Part shown: positions 1 to 8,481 of the stretch, one piece after another
How the letters are laid out: each line of letters starts with the position of its first letter
Numbering within the stretch: the first letter of the stretch is position 1
NCBI RefSeq assembly: GCF_003858655.1
Contig: NZ_RQXV01000003.1
Coordinates: 62,001 to 126,000 of the forward strand
Length of the DNA stretch: 64,000 bases
Direction of reading: 5' to 3'
Source of the DNA: Amphritea balenae
GTDB taxonomy: Bacteria; Pseudomonadota; Gammaproteobacteria; Pseudomonadales; Balneatricaceae
The notes under the pieces: generated by a model
Told to the model about the DNA's origin: nothing
Database searches by the model: none
What the model saw: only the letters and a program-made list of their open reading frames with translations
Position numbers and translations under genes: made by a program

Positions 1-2043
1 GCAATCCAGACACTGATGGCACTCGTTTGCATTAATAGTACCGTCCGGATGGATCGCCTGAATCTCACATTCATTCGCGCAAACCTTGCATGGCTGACCA
101 CACTCTTTACGACGTTTGAGCCAGTCAAACAGACGCAGGCGGGCAGGAATAGCTAGTGCTGCACCTAATGGGCAGATATAGCGGCAATACACTTTGCGGG
201 TGAAGATGTTGATCACCAACAGGAATACTGCGTAGAACACATAGCCCCAGTCACGCTGGAATTTAAGTAGGAAAGTCGTTTTAAACGGCTCAATCTCAGC
301 ATATTTCTCGGCTTCAGCCAGAGACTCAAGAGAGATCGCAAACAGACCCAGCAAGATCACATATTTCAGTGCCCAGAGTCGTTCATGCACAGCAAACGGT
401 ATTTCAAACTGTCTGATTTTCAGTTTACGGGCCAGCTCGTTGATCAGCTCTTGCGCCGCACCAAACGGACACAACCAACCACAGAAGATACCCCGCCCCC
501 AAAGCAACATAGTCATCGCGGTGAAGCCCCAAAGGATGAACAGCATCGGATCAAGCAGGAACAGATCCCACTGAAAATCCCCTTGCAGCGCATGCACAAA
601 GGTAAAGACGTTAACCACCGATAGCTGGCCTAAGGTATACCAGCCGATAAAGAACACTGTAAATACCAGATAAGCGCGACGAATACCGTGCATCAAGCGT
701 GGGTAACGAACCAGTACATCCTGAATAAAGATCACGATAAAGAGTATGGCCAGGGCTACCGTCAATACTACGATTTGGAACGCTTTTTCCTTCCAGATAG
801 ACACCCACAGCGCTTCAGGCTCAGGCTCAATAATGGGTTCAGGCCGGTCCAGATACTTTTCAGGTGTCAGATAGTCACCATTAAAGCTGGTGAAGATACT
901 TTCCAACGCGCCTTTTTGACGACGAACTAACAGCTCCAGCTGCCAGGGGGTACCCAGATCGAACTCATATTGATTTCGAACGATAAAGATAGCCATCTCC
1001 CTAAACCCCGGAAAGCCATCAATATAAACATCATCGAGGCGGTAGTAGTCAGTATCATGGAAACTGATCGCCTTACCATCTTGCTGCAATTGAGTACGAT
1101 CGAAGATACCACCACGCACGTAGCCATTGCCCTTGAATGAGTACTGACCTTCGCCCATAACAGCCAGAGCCTGATCGCCCTCTTTCAGCTCGCCCATCAG
1201 CCAGTTGTACTGATCATCACCCAGTAAGTTACGACCAATAGTCGGAACATTCAGTGGTGCATAGTACATATCGATAAACATGCGCTGCTGATCTTCTGCA
1301 GTAGGATTACCTTTCGTCGCGACAGCAGTGCCTTCAAAGGCCTTATCGATATCACCTTCGATCAGCATCAGACGACGAATCGAACCGTCACCGGTCAGCT
1401 TGGTCCAATCAGCTTTTTCAAAAACATCTGGCTTAATGGTTGCCGGTGGTATCTGAGCTTGCTCAGACAGTCCTGCAATTTCCAATACCTGGGCAACTTT
1501 GCGCGCCGAGCGCATAATTGCTTCGTTAACCACCATAACGGTAACCGTTGCACCGGCAACAACATCAACGTTAATAACTTCTTCGTTGTTACTTGCACCA
1601 ACACGGACCTTATCAGTTACGCTCAATCCTTCGTAAGCTGCAGCAAAATCAAATAGTTCCTGTTCAGGAATACCTACCAACAAAATGGGTTCGTGATGTT
1701 CAAGAACACGGGTAGCACGGATTTCCCCTTCAATATCCATTGCGATCAGGGTATTAACCGGTTTGCCAGAGTAGGCTGGAATTTTCGTTACATCATTGGT
1801 TTCAAAAGCGTAACCTAGTACCTCATCACCTTTGAAGACGGTCCAGGCCAGCATTTTGCCTTCGACAACCGGCTGTTTATCACCAACAGAAGTTGCCTTA
1901 GGAAAAGCGGTGTTGATGGTTTCCAGTTTCTGAGCATCAGAAACCGGTACCATAGCTGATGCTAGGGAGGGCATCAGGAGAACTGCCATCAGGCAGAGTA
2001 ATAAAAGCAGCTGCTTTCGAATTGAATAGTCGGACAATTCCAT
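1..2043 (-). CDS. nosR: NosR, regulator/electron donor for nitrous oxide reductase (3' end cut by window edge)
   Basis: Membrane flavo-iron-sulfur protein needed for expression and activity of the N2O reductase NosZ, the last step of denitrification. The reading frame starts at an ATG at 2043 and stays open to base 1 (681 codons seen). An N-terminal signal or membrane segment (about residues 8-28) leads into a periplasmic FMN-binding domain with the flavinylation motif GATVT near residue 163. Several membrane helices follow (first near 430). The cytoplasmic part has the cysteine motifs CGWLCPFG (about 512), CRYICPLG (about 620) and ferredoxin-type clusters CxxCxxxC (about 648) and CxxCxxC at the very edge. 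This order is the NosR arrangement rather than that of the shorter NosR-like RnfG or NapH proteins. Upstream on the same strand is a CusF-like copper protein, and further up an FNR-type site. nosZ would be expected to the left of the window; it is not visible. Confidence 0.95.
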   Translation of the reverse strand, partial: MELSDYSIRKQLLLLLCLMAVLLMPSLASAMVPVSDAQKLETINTAFPKATSVGDKQPVVEGKMLAWTVFKGDEVLGYAFETNDVTKIPAYSGKPVNTLIAMDIEGEIRATRVLEHHEPILLVGIPEQELFDFAAAYEGLSVTDKVRVGASNNEEVINVDVVAGATVTVMVVNEAIMRSARKVAQVLEIAGLSEQAQIPPATIKPDVFEKADWTKLTGDGSIRRLMLIEGDIDKAFEGTAVATKGNPTAEDQQRMFIDMYYAPLNVPTIGRNLLGDDQYNWLMGELKEGDQALAVMGEGQYSFKGNGYVRGGIFDRTQLQQDGKAISFHDTDYYRLDDVYIDGFPGFREMAIFIVRNQYEFDLGTPWQLELLVRRQKGALESIFTSFNGDYLTPEKYLDRPEPIIEPEPEALWVSIWKEKAFQIVVLTVALAILFIVIFIQDVLVRYPRLMHGIRRAYLVFTVFFIGWYTLGQLSVVNVFTFVHALQGDFQWDLFLLDPMLFILWGFTAMTMLLWGRGIFCGWLCPFGAAQELINELARKLKIRQFEIPFAVHERLWALKYVILLGLFAISLESLAEAEKYAEIEPFKTTFLLKFQRDWGYVFYAVFLLVINIFTRKVYCRYICPLGAALAIPARLRLFDWLKRRKECGQPCKVCANECEIQAIHPDGTINANECHQCLDC

Positions 2044-2125
2044 CTTTTCTACCACACTATGTATATGGAGTATTAGGGTAGTTCGGCTGCTTTTTATTTT
2101 TATCCCTTTGACAGCCTTTACTCGA

Positions 2126-2521
2126 TTACTTCAACACTTCGATAATTGTAAATTTCATCATATTTTCTTGCTTAAGCTTAAAATGAATCTTTTGACCCTC
2201 ATTGAAATCTGCAACTGACAGACCATCAGCCAGATTAAACTTCATCTGCATCTCAGCCATAGTCCAGGCAGCAATAGGCTGATGGTGCACAATCAACTGA
2301 TTTGAATCCGCAATAACACGCTTAACAACACCATCAACCATAACGACTTCAGCCATTGGCTTCATGTCAGCATTAGCCTGCATATTGTGATGTTTGTGTT
2401 CTGACTTCATATCGCCCGCAGCTACGGTCGTGCTGATTAATGTGGCACTGGCTATGGCACCTACCAGAAGAGCTGCTGTAGTTACTGCTGTTAAAACTGA
2501 ATTTTTATCAAAAGACTTCAC
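2126..2521 (-). CDS. CusF-like periplasmic copper-binding protein
   Basis: Small exported protein of about 131 residues. I chose the GTG start at 2521 because GGGAG lies just upstream and a typical signal peptide follows (hydrophobic run ending in VAAG near residue 33); the longer frame from 2611 has no such support. After a His/Met-rich linker (EHKHHNMQ) comes a CusF-type OB-fold domain: DGVVKRV, then IVHHQPI, then W-T-M-A-E-M-Q-M. The H...W...M...M pattern matches the Cu(I)/Ag(I) ligands of CusF. It sits 82 bases ahead of nosR on the same strand. Since NosZ carries CuA and CuZ centres, a role in copper handling for N2O reductase is a reasonable inference; general copper tolerance is the alternative. 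No CusA/B/C efflux genes are adjacent. Confidence 0.8.
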   Translation of the reverse strand: MKSFDKNSVLTAVTTAALLVGAIASATLISTTVAAGDMKSEHKHHNMQANADMKPMAEVVMVDGVVKRVIADSNQLIVHHQPIAAWTMAEMQMKFNLADGLSVADFNEGQKIHFKLKQENMMKFTIIEVLK

Positions 2522-2673
2522 GCTGGACTCCCAAAAACTGATTCCGATGCGACAATTTGTCACAGCGGAATAATAACAAGGGAAGGTAGATGCTGACTTG
2601 ATAATAATCAACCTTATCGATAATTCACCAAATACTCATTTAACTCATAATAATCAATTAGTTAAGATAATAA

Positions 2674-2691
2674 GTACCACTTTAGAGGTAC
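2674..2691. promoter_or_regulatory. 18-bp near-palindrome at the predicted start of the cusF-nosR transcript
   Basis: GTACCaCTttAGaGGTAC reads as an interrupted palindrome with arms GTACCnCT and AGnGGTAC. It overlaps the place where a transcript driven from the FNR-type site at 2721-2734 would begin. It could be an operator for a second regulator, for example a metal sensor, or a hairpin at the 5' end of the mRNA. The sequence does not match the CueR or CsoR patterns I know. Confidence 0.3.
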
Positions 2692-2720
2692 CCTTAGTAA
2701 GCCACCCAGAATGGTGAATA

Positions 2721-2734
2721 ATGATGCAGATCAA
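2721..2734 (-). promoter_or_regulatory. FNR/DNR-type operator upstream of cusF-nosR
   Basis: On the minus strand the sequence is TTGATctgcATCAT, nine of ten matches to the FNR/Anr/DNR consensus TTGAT-N4-ATCAA. A weak -10 element (TACTAA on the minus strand, 2695-2700) lies at the spacing expected for a class II FNR-activated promoter, which would start transcription near 2687, about 165 bases before the CusF start codon. FNR-family control by low oxygen or nitric oxide is the usual arrangement for nos genes. The site cannot serve the upstream gene, whose 3' end faces it. Confidence 0.6.
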
Positions 2735-2777
2735 TATGATTTTAAATCTTTATTAAAAGACCTTATATTTCAGAAGG

Positions 2778-5700
2778 TTACTCATTCACTAGAGTAGGAT
2801 TAAACAACTGCTCAAATCGTGCTGCCGGAACGGGCTTTGAAAACAGATAACCCTGGCCAAAATCACAGCCCGCTTCAATCAAAAGCTGTTTCTGCTGTTC
2901 TGTTTCAACGCCTTCGGCAATCACTTTGATGCCGAGTTTATGGGCCATGACAATAATGGCTTCGCACAACGCCAGATCACTGGATGAAGGATCAAGGTTA
3001 CGCACAAAGCTCTGATCAATTTTCAGATAATCTATATCAAACTGCTTCAAATAGGACAACGATGAATAGCCTGTACCAAAGTCATCCAAAGACACCTCCA
3101 CACCCGCATCTCTGAAGCCAAGCAGCTTATCCCGAACCTGAGTACTGGCTTCCATTAACAGGCCTTCAGTTATCTCTACAGCAACAGAGGAGCCATCCAG
3201 CCGCATTGCTGCTAATTGAGCAAACCAATTGTCCTGATCGCAATCATCTGAACGAAACTGAACCGGAGAAGTATTTATGCTTACCTGAATGGATTGCCCA
3301 TTCGCTTTCCATTTAGCAACCTGCTGAATCGCTTCACTAAATACCCAATTGCCAATATCGACAATCATTCCGGTATCTTCAGCGGCAAGAATAAAATCCT
3401 TAGGTGACACCAAGCCATGACCTGGATGATTCCAGCGAATCAGGGCTTCCACTTTATGTAAGCTACCATCGGAAAAATCTATGATCGGCTGGTAGTACAA
3501 ACAGAACTGCTGTTCAGCTAACGCAATGCGAAGATCGTTGACCAACAGACGTCTCTTTTGCGCCGCCATCTCCATTACAGGTGTAAAGTAATGATAGTTG
3601 TTTCGCCCCTGCGACTTAGCGGCATACATCGCCTGATCGGCATTTTTCAATAAGGTTTCGATAGTATCAGCATCATCGGGATAGATGGTGATACCGATGC
3701 TGGCAGATATATAGGCTTTATCCTGGTTAAGATTAAAAGGCTCTCCCATCAATTTCAGTATTTTCTGGGCAACCCGCTCTATCACCGTAAAATCGGTTAA
3801 ATCTCCGAGGATAATTGTAAACTCATCACCACCGAGCCGAGCGACGGTATCGGTTTCCCGCACACATCTCTTCAGACGCTCTGAGGCAAGCTTTAATAAC
3901 AGGTCACCATGATCATGTCCCAGTGTATCGTTGACCTCTTTAAAGTGATCAAGGTCCAACAACATCACTGCTATTTTGTCGCCATCTCGCTGAGACTTCT
4001 TCATCTGAAGGCTTAATCGATCATAAAAAGTCCTGCGATTTGGCAACTGAGTCAGCGGATCAAAATGAGCCATCTGATTGAGTTCCCGGTGAGCTTTCTT
4101 TTGTTCAGCCAGGCTAATATCAATGCAATACATCTCTTTGGAGCCGGAAGCCGACAGTAACATTACATGACTCGAAAACACCGGAACTCGATGACCCGAC
4201 TTATGCATTAATTCCATTTCAGCTGCCGGAATCGGCTGATCATGGTGCAGCCAGTTATAGTGTTCCTTAATAACCTGCTCTGACATTTCCGGAGGGATAA
4301 ACAATGTCTCCAGTTTCTGGCCAATAGCCTCTTGACCGCTATAACCGTAAAGTTGCGCACTGGCATCATTCCAATAAATAATACGCCGTTCTTCGTCATA
4401 GCCCTGAACCGCGATAGCCGGCAGGCTTTCAATCAGCTCCCGGAAACGGTACTCACTCTCACGTATCAGAAGCTCAGCCATTTTATGCTCGGTAATTTCA
4501 AGAAACATCCCGCGGAGACAGGCCGGCTTACCTTCGCTTAAAACAACACTCACCATATCCCGTAACCAGACAGTCGCTCCATGCTTATTTATAAAACGAT
4601 ACTCAAAAACAAAATCATCCTGATTTAAGATCTGTTCCTGGCAATGTAAAATGACCCATTCCCTGTCATCGGGGTGAATATGCTGTATCCAGAAATCCTC
4701 AGCCAGCCATTCCTGAGTTGAATACCCTAACAGCCGTTCTGCATTGTCGCTGACATAGGTGAAACACTTTGAATCAACATCTGATTCCCAGACAATTCCA
4801 TCGGTTGCATCAACCAGGTTACGAAAGCGTAATTCACTCAAGCGATGTGCCTTTTCAGAGCGCCTTAAACGCAACGCCCAATAAAGAATAACAGCAACGA
4901 TAATGGCAATAATAAGAAGGTATTTAATGAGTTCAGCAGGTTGTATTCCTAGCGGAACATCAAGCCCACGCCAGTGCTCATAAATAGCATTCCTTTCCTC
5001 TTTAGTAATACTCAGCAAAGCTTTCTTAATGATAGAAGCAAGCTCCGGATGTTGATTATATACACCGATGCGAAACTCACTCTTATAAGGGGTATGTCCG
5101 GAAAAACTCAGGTTAAGAATACCCAGTTTTTTCATCATATGGCTTGCCGCAGTCGCGTCACCAACAAAAGCAACGGCTTCACCTTCAGCGACCATTTTCA
5201 GTGCTGCCGCTAACGACGTCGTATTAGCGATTGTAATCTCAGGAAAATCTCTCTTTAACAGCTCGTTTGTATAATGCCCTTTATGTATCGCGACCGTTTT
5301 ACCCCTAAGCTTATCTAAAGTGCCGATATAACCTTTGGACTGCTCACTGATAATAACGGCGACACTGGACAGATAAGGCTCAGTAAACAACAGATAGTTT
5401 TTCCGCTCTTGCGTCTCAACCAGACAAGACATCAGATCAAACTCACCTGAGCGAGCCCCTTTAAGCACATCTCCCCATGACTTTTTATTGGTTACCGGTT
5501 CAATCTTTACCTGCAAACGTTGTTCTAACAGGGCGATATAATCAGCAGTAATACCGGTATAGATACCCTGCTCATCGATCCATTCATAGGGTTCAAAGCC
5601 CTTATCAATGCCCATTTTCAACACCGGGTGTTGATCCAGCCAACGCTGCTCTTCGACGGTAAAGTCAATTAAAAGAGATCTGTCTTCTGGTTTATGATCA

Positions 5701-5813
5701 GCACTGACTACTGAAGGAATAATCAGAAACAAAAAGATAAAAGTGACAGACAAAAATATGACAGCTTTAACTAACTGCTGTCTGGCAATCGTGTATTTCA
5801 GCACACCGCACAT
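2778..5813 (-). CDS. Sensor cyclic-di-GMP enzyme: SBP_bac_3-TM-PAS-PAS-GGDEF-EAL
   Basis: A 1011-residue inner-membrane signalling protein. After an N-terminal membrane segment (about 15-37), residues 50-290 form a periplasmic solute-binding domain of the BvgS/SBP_bac_3 type (WLDQHPVLKMGIDKGFEPY, then LRGKTVAIHKG). A second membrane helix lies near 295-315. Two PAS domains follow (about 330-450 and 455-575), then GGDEF (about 580-750) and EAL (about 765-1005). Both catalytic sites look intact: RLGGDEF near 660 with an RxxD inhibitory site (RETD) just before it, and EALIRW near 789 with DFGTGYSSL later. It may therefore make or degrade cyclic-di-GMP. The ligand is unknown; the BvgS-like fold suggests an amino acid or small acid. 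It is a single-gene unit, separate from nosR. Confidence 0.92.
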   Translation of the reverse strand: MCGVLKYTIARQQLVKAVIFLSVTFIFLFLIIPSVVSADHKPEDRSLLIDFTVEEQRWLDQHPVLKMGIDKGFEPYEWIDEQGIYTGITADYIALLEQRLQVKIEPVTNKKSWGDVLKGARSGEFDLMSCLVETQERKNYLLFTEPYLSSVAVIISEQSKGYIGTLDKLRGKTVAIHKGHYTNELLKRDFPEITIANTTSLAAALKMVAEGEAVAFVGDATAASHMMKKLGILNLSFSGHTPYKSEFRIGVYNQHPELASIIKKALLSITKEERNAIYEHWRGLDVPLGIQPAELIKYLLIIAIIVAVILYWALRLRRSEKAHRLSELRFRNLVDATDGIVWESDVDSKCFTYVSDNAERLLGYSTQEWLAEDFWIQHIHPDDREWVILHCQEQILNQDDFVFEYRFINKHGATVWLRDMVSVVLSEGKPACLRGMFLEITEHKMAELLIRESEYRFRELIESLPAIAVQGYDEERRIIYWNDASAQLYGYSGQEAIGQKLETLFIPPEMSEQVIKEHYNWLHHDQPIPAAEMELMHKSGHRVPVFSSHVMLLSASGSKEMYCIDISLAEQKKAHRELNQMAHFDPLTQLPNRRTFYDRLSLQMKKSQRDGDKIAVMLLDLDHFKEVNDTLGHDHGDLLLKLASERLKRCVRETDTVARLGGDEFTIILGDLTDFTVIERVAQKILKLMGEPFNLNQDKAYISASIGITIYPDDADTIETLLKNADQAMYAAKSQGRNNYHYFTPVMEMAAQKRRLLVNDLRIALAEQQFCLYYQPIIDFSDGSLHKVEALIRWNHPGHGLVSPKDFILAAEDTGMIVDIGNWVFSEAIQQVAKWKANGQSIQVSINTSPVQFRSDDCDQDNWFAQLAAMRLDGSSVAVEITEGLLMEASTQVRDKLLGFRDAGVEVSLDDFGTGYSSLSYLKQFDIDYLKIDQSFVRNLDPSSSDLALCEAIIVMAHKLGIKVIAEGVETEQQKQLLIEAGCDFGQGYLFSKPVPAARFEQLFNPTLVNE

Positions 5814-6094
5814 CCCTGATCCTTAGCGTAAAGCCGCCCCTGACCAACGTCGAACAATCCCATACGACTCAACTGAAGAACTTCGACTCTATAAACTATA
5901 TAGTAGACTCATAAACGGTAGCTGTACTTTTTGTTACACTCTTTTTTGACCCATAACATTTGATATTCAGACTTAACTACACCAATCCCCCCATACCTCC
6001 CAAACTGATGAATCTAAGGCTGTGTTCAATGCCCTAACACCGCTATGCTGGCTCTGAAATGATAATCCAACATCACCTTTAACAGGTTTTTTGT

Positions 6095-7009
6095 ATGCGC
6101 ATTTTAGTCGTCGATGATACTAAGCTCATTCGTGAAATGGTCAGTGCAATTATCAGGCATCAGGGCTATACCCCGGTCACAGCATCAGGTGCTACAGAAG
6201 CGCTAGCTGTATTACAGGATGGCAATATCGATCTGATTCTGATGGATATTGAGATGCCTGAGATGAACGGCTTTGAGCTGACCCGGTTGATACGAAAGTT
6301 ACTTAAACACTGGGTTCCCATCATCTTTCTCACCGGTAGTACAGAAGACTCTCACCTGGCTGAAGGCATAGATGCCGGTGGAGATGACTATCTGACTAAG
6401 CCCGTCAATGCCACTGTACTCACAGCAAAAATACGAGCAATGGCCCGTATCGCCCAGATGAAAGCAGATCTGGATGAAGTCAACATAAAGCTACTTCAAC
6501 TAACCCAGCTCGATCCGCTGACAGAAGCGGTTAATCGCCGGGGCCTTGATGAGTCTCTCGAGAGAGCCTGGCGAATTCGTCAACGGGAAAATACTAAGCT
6601 TGCACTGATTTTCTTAGACATCGATCATTTTAAAACTTATAACGATAATTATGGGCACCAGCAGGGCGATCAGTGTCTCAAGTTGTTTACCGGTATCGTA
6701 CAAAACCAGTTACTCAGACCCGCTGATATCCTGGCCCGCTATGGCGGCGAGGAATTTGTTGCCCTTTTGCCTAACACCAGCCTGGCTGGTGCTGAAAAAA
6801 TAGCGGCGGATATTATTAGTGCCCTGCAACAGGCTAATCTGCCGCACGACTTTTCTGACACGGCAGAATACATCACCGCCAGCCTGGGTATCAGCTCAAG
6901 TCACTTGGGCGCTAAAGACAGTAACGAGCTCTTGAAGCAGGCTGATAAGGCGGTTTATCTGGCAAAACAGCAGGGCAGAAACCGAAGCGTTACATACCAT
7001 CCTGATTAA
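6095..7009 (+). CDS. Response regulator with GGDEF output (diguanylate cyclase)
   Basis: A 304-residue soluble protein: receiver domain (1-120) followed by a GGDEF domain (about 140-300). The receiver has the acidic pair DD (residues 7-8), phospho-acceptor Asp in LILMDIEMP (about 52) and the conserved Lys in TKP (about 103). The cyclase half has DPLTEAVNRRG, then RYGGEEF, with an RxxD inhibitory site (RPAD) five residues before GGEEF. It should make cyclic-di-GMP when phosphorylated. No histidine kinase is adjacent, so the partner must be elsewhere. It is divergent from the GGDEF-EAL gene, with 281 bases between them. Confidence 0.93.
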   Translation: MRILVVDDTKLIREMVSAIIRHQGYTPVTASGATEALAVLQDGNIDLILMDIEMPEMNGFELTRLIRKLLKHWVPIIFLTGSTEDSHLAEGIDAGGDDYLTKPVNATVLTAKIRAMARIAQMKADLDEVNIKLLQLTQLDPLTEAVNRRGLDESLERAWRIRQRENTKLALIFLDIDHFKTYNDNYGHQQGDQCLKLFTGIVQNQLLRPADILARYGGEEFVALLPNTSLAGAEKIAADIISALQQANLPHDFSDTAEYITASLGISSSHLGAKDSNELLKQADKAVYLAKQQGRNRSVTYHPD

Positions 7010-7076
7010 TACTTTCTAACTAATCAGGCTACTCAACAAACATCCTTACTCGCCTGAGAAACCTATTTTTAACAAT

Positions 7077-7103
7077 AAAAAACCCGCTCTGAGGCGGGTT
7101 TTT
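7077..7103. terminator. Bidirectional Rho-independent terminator
   Basis: Stem CCCGC/GCGGG (7083-7087 with 7094-7098, extended by AA/TT), with an A-run on the left and a T-run on the right. It serves the two convergent genes ending at 7009 and 7104. Confidence 0.9.
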
Positions 7104-8426
7104 CTATTTTTTCTTCTTCAGTGGGGCTAAACCATCATCTGATACAATTTGTCGATTAGCCTGCCGCCTGTTCTTGCGATCTTGTGGTGCCTTCACCACC
7201 CGTTTAGGCTTCGCCTTAACCTGAACTCCCTTGTCAGCTGATTTAGGCTTAGGCGCCGGTTTTAAACCTTTAAACTTAGCCTTAAGCCCTGCCATTTCCG
7301 AGAAGTTTAATGGCTGCTGCAGAAAGCTTTCAACCCGCTTAAATGAATCCCAGTCTTTTGGCCCGACCAGAGACAGCGCAACACCTTTAGCTCCAGCCCG
7401 GCCGGTCCGGCCGATCCGATGCACATACTCTTCTGCCTGCTTCGGCATATCAAAGTTCACCACCAGCGAAACCTGCAGTAGATCGAGGCCACGGGATGCG
7501 ACATCCGTCGTAATTAAAACCTGCTGCTGACCACGACTGAAACTATCCATAATTTTATTACGATCAGCCTGACTCATCTCGCCGCTCAGAGCGACAGTCT
7601 TCAGGCCTTTATCGGACAATAACAGCGATAAACGATCGGTATCCGAACGGGTCGCAGTAAAGATGATCGCCTGCTGATAAGTTTCAGTATCCAGTATTTT
7701 CTCAAGCAGGGCCTGCTTATGATCCAGGTGATCGGCAAGATAGAAACGTTTTTCAATATCTCCGTGCTCTGCATTGGCCGCACCGATTGCGATGCGCTTA
7801 GGTGCCTTTAAGAGTTGCGATGCGATCGCATTGACTTCAGCATGATCCAGGGTTGCTGAAAACATCAGCGTCTGTCGCAAACGGTGGTTTGCAATGTTAT
7901 TGATCTGCTGCAACTGTTCAGCAAAACCCAGATCCAGCATACGGTCTGCTTCATCCAGAATCAAAAGTTCCAAACCCGCCAGAAACAACGAACGCTCATC
8001 CAGGTGATTCGCCAGACGTCCTGGCGTTGCCACCACTACGTGAGGATCTTTTGCCAGCGCTTTTGCCTGATCATTAAAGTTCTCACCACCCAGAACCAGC
8101 GCCGCCTTAAATTGCGTGCCGCTGGTGAGACTACGTAATTGTGCGTATACCTGTTTTGCCAACTCACGGGTCGGCGCCAACACCAATACCCGGGGATCAC
8201 GTTTAGTCAGGGCTTTCTGTTTCATCAGTCGCTGCATAGCTGGCAACAAAAACGCCAGTGTTTTGCCCGAACCGGTTTTCGACGAAGCGATCAGATCGTG
8301 ACCCACCATCGCGGTAGGAACAGCCTGTTCCTGGATCTCAGTAGGTTTATAAATACCCTGATGATCCAGGATTTTGATCAGTCGCGTATCTAGCCCCAGA
8401 TCCTTAAAATTTTCAGCTTGTGACAA
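7104..8426 (-). CDS. DEAD-box ATP-dependent RNA helicase
   Basis: A 440-residue helicase with every DEAD-family motif in order: Q motif (YKPTEIQEQAVP, about 27), Walker A (ASSKTGSGKT, about 48), PTRELA, TPGR, DEAD (about 158), SAT (about 190), IIFTATR, TDVASRGLD and HRIGRTGR (about 340). The C-terminal 75 residues are rich in Lys, Arg and Pro, as in RhlE/SrmB-type helicases. It probably remodels RNA in ribosome assembly or mRNA turnover, often important in the cold. The exact subfamily cannot be set by eye. It follows rapA on the same strand after 55 bases, so co-transcription is possible. Confidence 0.92.
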   Translation of the reverse strand: MSQAENFKDLGLDTRLIKILDHQGIYKPTEIQEQAVPTAMVGHDLIASSKTGSGKTLAFLLPAMQRLMKQKALTKRDPRVLVLAPTRELAKQVYAQLRSLTSGTQFKAALVLGGENFNDQAKALAKDPHVVVATPGRLANHLDERSLFLAGLELLILDEADRMLDLGFAEQLQQINNIANHRLRQTLMFSATLDHAEVNAIASQLLKAPKRIAIGAANAEHGDIEKRFYLADHLDHKQALLEKILDTETYQQAIIFTATRSDTDRLSLLLSDKGLKTVALSGEMSQADRNKIMDSFSRGQQQVLITTDVASRGLDLLQVSLVVNFDMPKQAEEYVHRIGRTGRAGAKGVALSLVGPKDWDSFKRVESFLQQPLNFSEMAGLKAKFKGLKPAPKPKSADKGVQVKAKPKRVVKAPQDRKNRRQANRQIVSDDGLAPLKKKK

Positions 8427-8481
8427 AAGTCTGCTCCGTTACCGTTCAGGTCACTATCTAAGTGGTATGATCATACCAGAA

